Part shown: piece after piece, positions 32,669-35,734 of the stretch
Numbering within the stretch: position 1 is the stretch's first letter
How the letters are laid out: each line of letters begins with the position of its first letter
Origin: Umbelopsis ramanniana AG
Lineage: Eukaryota; Mucoromycota; Umbelopsidomycetes; Umbelopsidales; Umbelopsidaceae
Length of the DNA: 35,734 bases
Direction: 5' to 3'
NCBI RefSeq assembly: GCF_025399195.1
Contig: NW_026252187.1
Span: 1,801 to 37,534, forward strand
Notes under the pieces: model-generated
Database searches by the model: none
What the model saw: the letters and a program-made list of their open reading frames with translations, nothing else
What the model was told of the DNA's origin: nothing
Program-made: the position numbers and the translations under genes

Positions 32669-33250
32669 TTGATTTTGAGGGAATGGAAAGGAATGGTATA
32701 GGTAATGGATAAAGAAGCAAATAGCTTGTGTTGTAGACTGCGATACATGCCAAAAATTAAGCGGTAAAGATTCAAGTCCTGACCAAACCTTTAACAAGTC
32801 AGTCACTTCGATGAAATGCCACCGTGACTACTTGTGCATTTTTCGTTATCCCTGTAAGAACACACAAAGTAAAACAAAATATTATTCAAAGTGAGATAAA
32901 AAATACGCCTCTTCGTTTTGAAGATATGCGATTTCGTACAATACCGTTCAGGATTAGACAGCGGAGACATAATCAATGCATAAATTTTCAGACCTTATTG
33001 AACAGTTTTCTTTAACATGAGAATTGGAGAGAGGCAGAGCAGTATTCTCAGGCTATCTGAGTCCATCCACTGATATTTTGGTAGACGTGTGACATATAGT
33101 AACGGTAACTGCTGAAGCAATCAAATATCTTTTGGGCTGCCCATGAACCTCCATAAGCCACCTCAAACAGGAACGGAAGCATTTGTGACAGCTTTCAAAA
33201 AAGTAGTAGAATGTCCGTGTCTCTGAGAAATTTTCTACACCCTACCGAAT
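32669..33250. other. Divergent promoter region, tetraspan gene / RRP46
   Basis: 582 bp between two start codons on opposite strands. It probably carries both promoters. The minus-strand frame that runs on to 32806 begins with GTG and is not a better start for the tetraspan protein. No clear motif seen. Confidence 0.55.
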
Positions 33251-34161
33251 ATGAAGAGATCGGATGGCCGAACAGAAGCGACACAACTGAGAGCATTCGC
33301 AGCTTCTCAGAGTTTATTGAACCGAGCTGATGGATCTGCAAAGTTTTCCTTTGGTACTGTGAAGTGTTTGCCTTTTACTATGGTGCATTTTTATGACGTC
33401 CATGTACTTATCCATTAGCACTTGAACTCATATTTAGGAGAATCAACCGTTGTTGCATCCGTAGTTGGGCCAGCCGAAGTCAAGATTCGTGACGAAAAGA
33501 TGGACGAGGCTACAGTGGAACTGATCGTCCGACCAGCAGTTGGGTTTCCCACCACTAAAGACAAAGTCCTCGAGCGCGCCTTACGACAAACAGTGGAACC
33601 AACGATACTGTCAGGCATGATGCCACGAACGCTCATACAAATCGTAGTACAAATAGAACAAGTCGACGGAAACATATTATCAACCGCCGTCAATGCCATT
33701 TCTTTGGCTATGCTTGACGCTGGATTGCCCATGAGCTCTCTGGTAGCTTCGGTAACGGCTGTAATAGATCCACAAGACAACATTTTACTGGACCCCAGTT
33801 CCCAAGAATTAGAGGTATGGTGTCTAAGTGAGGGTATACGTTAGGGTTGAGACGATTACTGACTTTATATCGTGTTAGAATGCAACATCTGTACATACTT
33901 TTGCTTTTGACAATACCTCATCTTACAACTTACTTCTCTCACACTCTGCTGGAGCTTTCAGCGAAGATCAGGTAAGAATGAACTCCAATGATCAATCAAA
34001 ATTTAGTTTAGCCTACGAACATGTGCTAAATGCTTTACTGTACATAGTACTTTTCTTGCATGGAGGCGTGTAAGCATGCATCAGAGCGCGTGCATGCGTT
34101 TATTCGAACGGCTGTGGAGAAGAAAATACAAAAGGAGTATCAGCAACTACAATCATCATAA
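33251..34161 (+). CDS. RRP46: Exosome complex component RRP46 (RNase PH fold), 4 exons, 228 aa
   Basis: Model: join(33251..33353, 33438..33814, 33879..33971, 34048..34161); GT-AG introns of 84, 64 and 76 nt. Rrp46 is one of six RNase-PH-like subunits of the ring of the RNA exosome, which degrades and trims RNA 3' ends in nucleus and cytoplasm; the ring has no catalytic activity of its own. Visible hallmarks: the start MKRSDGRTEATQLR, LLNRADGSAKFSFGES, VVGPAEVKIRDE, the conserved MLDAGLPM stretch in the second half, and a Lys/Glu-rich C-terminal helix. The length matches yeast and human Rrp46 (about 220-235). An upstream ATG at about 33210 is in a different frame that closes soon, so 33251 is the start. 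It is the only plus-strand gene called, and it converges on the zinc-finger gene. Confidence 0.9.
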
Positions 34162-34332
34162 AGAAATTGTCTATTTGTAATACAAGTTTTACTTTTTTAT
34201 TTATGTTGTTGGAGATGCTCGCAGAATGGTGATTTACTATACAATTTTGGCAGTGTATGGAAAAAGGGGTTTGGTAGGATATTGTTACAAGGCTGGAAAT
34301 GGTATGATGAGATAGGAAGGATGAGAACTTGT

Positions 34333-35592
34333 TTACATTTCCGTCTCTGTACTGCTTCCATGAGATACATCGGATACCGTGTTTTCGACGTCTTCAGTAT
34401 CGGTCTGTGTTCGGGCGTCATCACTCTCAGTCTCATCATCCTGCCTTTCGTCGTGGCTTTTTAGAATATGGTATATTAAGCCTTCACGAGTTGCATAGCG
34501 CTTGGGATGACTACAGCGCTGAAAAATGCAACGATATGGCTCCTCTCCTTGGTGAAATTCTACTAGATGCTTGATGACATTGGTTTTGCGTGGGAAACTA
34601 GCTCGGCAGCTGGGGCAACGTAGCGGGTCGTAAACGGCGTTCAAAAGGACCTCAGACGCTGCTGACAGACTAGGTTTACGCCTTCTAGGTATCTTGGTAG
34701 GCCATTGCAAGACTTTGATATGAGGTAACGTGCTACTAGCAGCAGATATTGTGGTATCGGAATCCGGACTGGCTCTGCTAGAAGACCCATTATCTGTCAG
34801 CGAAGGACGATGTTCCGTAAGGACGGGAGGTTGCGTACTTGGATGACGACTATAATGTTCGTCTGATGGCAAGTCTTCAGAAACCTGGTGACTTGTTTGA
34901 GTATACAATGTAGATTGATCTGGGCTATGCGCTGTGTCTGCCAATGAGCTGTTGTTAAAATGATCGCCAGTGTCTTCTAAAGAGTATGTTGGTAAACTAT
35001 CTATTGTGTAAGATGCTTTTGATTGACTAGGTTCGCCGGCAGCAAAATGGCCTTGCCGTGGACCTCCGTGATGTAGTAAGGAAGGATTTCGTGGTGGTCT
35101 TCCGCGACTTCTCTCAACAATATGCGATTTGGATATATGAAATCGGAGACCGCCTCGTGACTGAAAGGCCATATCACAATGTGGGTGCATGCAAGGAAAG
35201 CGGGGAAGTGCTTGGTGTGCTGCTCTATTATGGCTGTCAGCTTCTTTTTGGCTCAAAAAAGTCGTACAGCATATTGGACATACAAGAGGCGGATATACCG
35301 CTTCAATTAAGTTGAGCAAAGACGCATAGCAATTTTGAATGGACAAGTTGTTTTCTTCCAGTTTTCGATATTGATCTACAGGCAGTCGCTTAAGAAAATC
35401 TTGATTGTTGTGTTTGTCACTTTCCTCATGATTTTCGGCTGGTATTCCACGTTTAAGAAACGTCGTTAAGGAACGATTGCGCTTGCCCAGGTCCGTGGCA
35501 GGTTTGTCATTCCATATTGGCTTTATAGCGTTCTTAATAGGTGGACGACCTTTTGGTCGTTGCCCTGGTATAACTGTTCCCTTTCGTCGCAT
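34333..35592 (-). CDS. C2H2 zinc-finger / AT-hook protein, probable DNA-binding regulator, 419 aa
   Basis: Single open exon from ATG 35592. Two AT-hook-like motifs (RPKGRPPIK at about 12-20; RSRGRPPRN at about 161-169) and four C2H2 fingers in two pairs: fingers 1-2 at about 105-126 and 134-157, fingers 3-4 at about 326-347 and 355-380. The pairs share the pattern AVYxPLxCPxC...H...HQ...C...GLxxHIxKSH, so one pair arose by internal duplication. Between them lies a Ser/Thr/Asp-rich disordered stretch; the C-terminus is acidic (DDETESDD...). AT-hooks plus C2H2 fingers suggest nuclear DNA binding; targets are unknown. The frame continues upstream as a Lys run from a poly-T tract with no ATG. An acceptor-like CAG at 35607-35609 means a further 5' exon outside the window is possible. 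Confidence 0.78.
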   Translation of the reverse strand: MRRKGTVIPGQRPKGRPPIKNAIKPIWNDKPATDLGKRNRSLTTFLKRGIPAENHEESDKHNNQDFLKRLPVDQYRKLEENNLSIQNCYASLLNLIEAVYPPLVCPICCTTFLSQKEADSHNRAAHQALPRFPCMHPHCDMAFQSRGGLRFHISKSHIVERSRGRPPRNPSLLHHGGPRQGHFAAGEPSQSKASYTIDSLPTYSLEDTGDHFNNSSLADTAHSPDQSTLYTQTSHQVSEDLPSDEHYSRHPSTQPPVLTEHRPSLTDNGSSSRASPDSDTTISAASSTLPHIKVLQWPTKIPRRRKPSLSAASEVLLNAVYDPLRCPSCRASFPRKTNVIKHLVEFHQGEEPYRCIFQRCSHPKRYATREGLIYHILKSHDERQDDETESDDARTQTDTEDVENTVSDVSHGSSTETEM

Positions 35593-35734
35593 AATATTTA
35601 GAGTTCCTGTAATGAGAAACTCCAATGATGCAAAATGGTAATCTCGGCAAAAGGAGTGAAATCTGTTGTTGATTCTTTTTTTCTTTTTTTTTTTTTTTTC
35701 TATCAACGCTTTGGCCCGAAAATTGTCCTCAGCC
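35593..35734. other. Upstream of the zinc-finger gene, with a T/A homopolymer run
   Basis: The open frame extends here without ATG and reads as a Lys run across a poly-T (plus strand) tract at about 35669-35700. Probably 5' UTR or an intron ending near 35607. The true 5' end of the gene may be outside the window. Confidence 0.5.

Noticed and set aside
32669-32806. N-terminal extension of the tetraspan protein to 32806
   Set aside because: The extension starts with GTG, not ATG, and adds a stretch with no clear signal; ATG 32668 is preferred.
35593-35706. Extension of the zinc-finger protein to 35706
   Set aside because: The codon there is TTG and the extension is a Lys run made by a poly-T tract; ATG 35592 is preferred, though an upstream exon remains possible.
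1-35734. tRNA, rRNA, CRISPR array or intact transposon
   Set aside because: I looked for these by eye and found no cloverleaf, rRNA-like block, spaced direct repeats or transposase/reverse transcriptase motif. A covariance-model scan could still find a missed small RNA.

Overview
This window looks like nuclear DNA of an early-diverging filamentous fungus, most probably Mucoromycota (Mucorales-like). The evidence is AT-rich intergenic DNA, many short GT-AG introns (mostly 54-110 nt), tandem CYP509-like P450s, SPX-VTC proteins of the fungal polyphosphate polymerase family, and a fungal-type Mediator MED16. The genus is an inference. Gene models were spliced by hand from GT-AG sites, reading-frame continuity and comparison among paralogs.

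Layout. Positions 1-2686 hold no convincing gene; they contain a degenerate ~190-bp tandem repeat at the left edge and poly-T tracts. Positions 2687-4995 (-) encode a 718-aa Ser/Arg/Pro/Val low-complexity protein with two internal repeat arrays; its stop codon lies in an almost perfect 31-bp palindrome. Positions 6070-14817 hold four tandem, same-strand P450 copies: one decayed copy (A) and three that look intact (B, C, D; 540-541 aa). B, C and D have the same eight-exon layout, with exons 2-8 identical in length. Each of the four has a GGGTTAGG (telobox-like) motif about 90-103 bp before its ATG.

Positions 15277-18918 (-) encode MED16 in 14 exons (916 aa), including one 32-nt candidate intron. 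Positions 19166-20462 (-) encode an unrecognised 360-aa single-pass membrane/helical protein. Positions 20916-30790 (-) hold three tandem paralogs with SPX, VTC polyphosphate-polymerase and DUF202-type membrane domains (751, 749 and 728 aa). All three keep the basic residues that line up with the yeast Vtc4 active site, and they share a small conserved motif in an otherwise divergent linker. Positions 31636-32668 (-) encode an unrecognised 241-aa protein with four or more membrane segments. A divergent promoter separates it from exosome subunit RRP46 (33251-34161, +). RRP46 converges on a C2H2 zinc-finger/AT-hook protein (34333-35592, -) whose two finger pairs are an internal duplication.

How the genes fit together: the window has two local tandem expansions, an ER-type P450 family and a vacuolar polyphosphate synthesis/SPX phosphate-sensing family, set between single-copy housekeeping genes (MED16, RRP46). 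I found no rRNA, tRNA, CRISPR array or intact transposon. The most noteworthy items are the shared P450 promoter motif, the VTC trio with its linker motif, and the two unrecognised membrane proteins flanking that trio.
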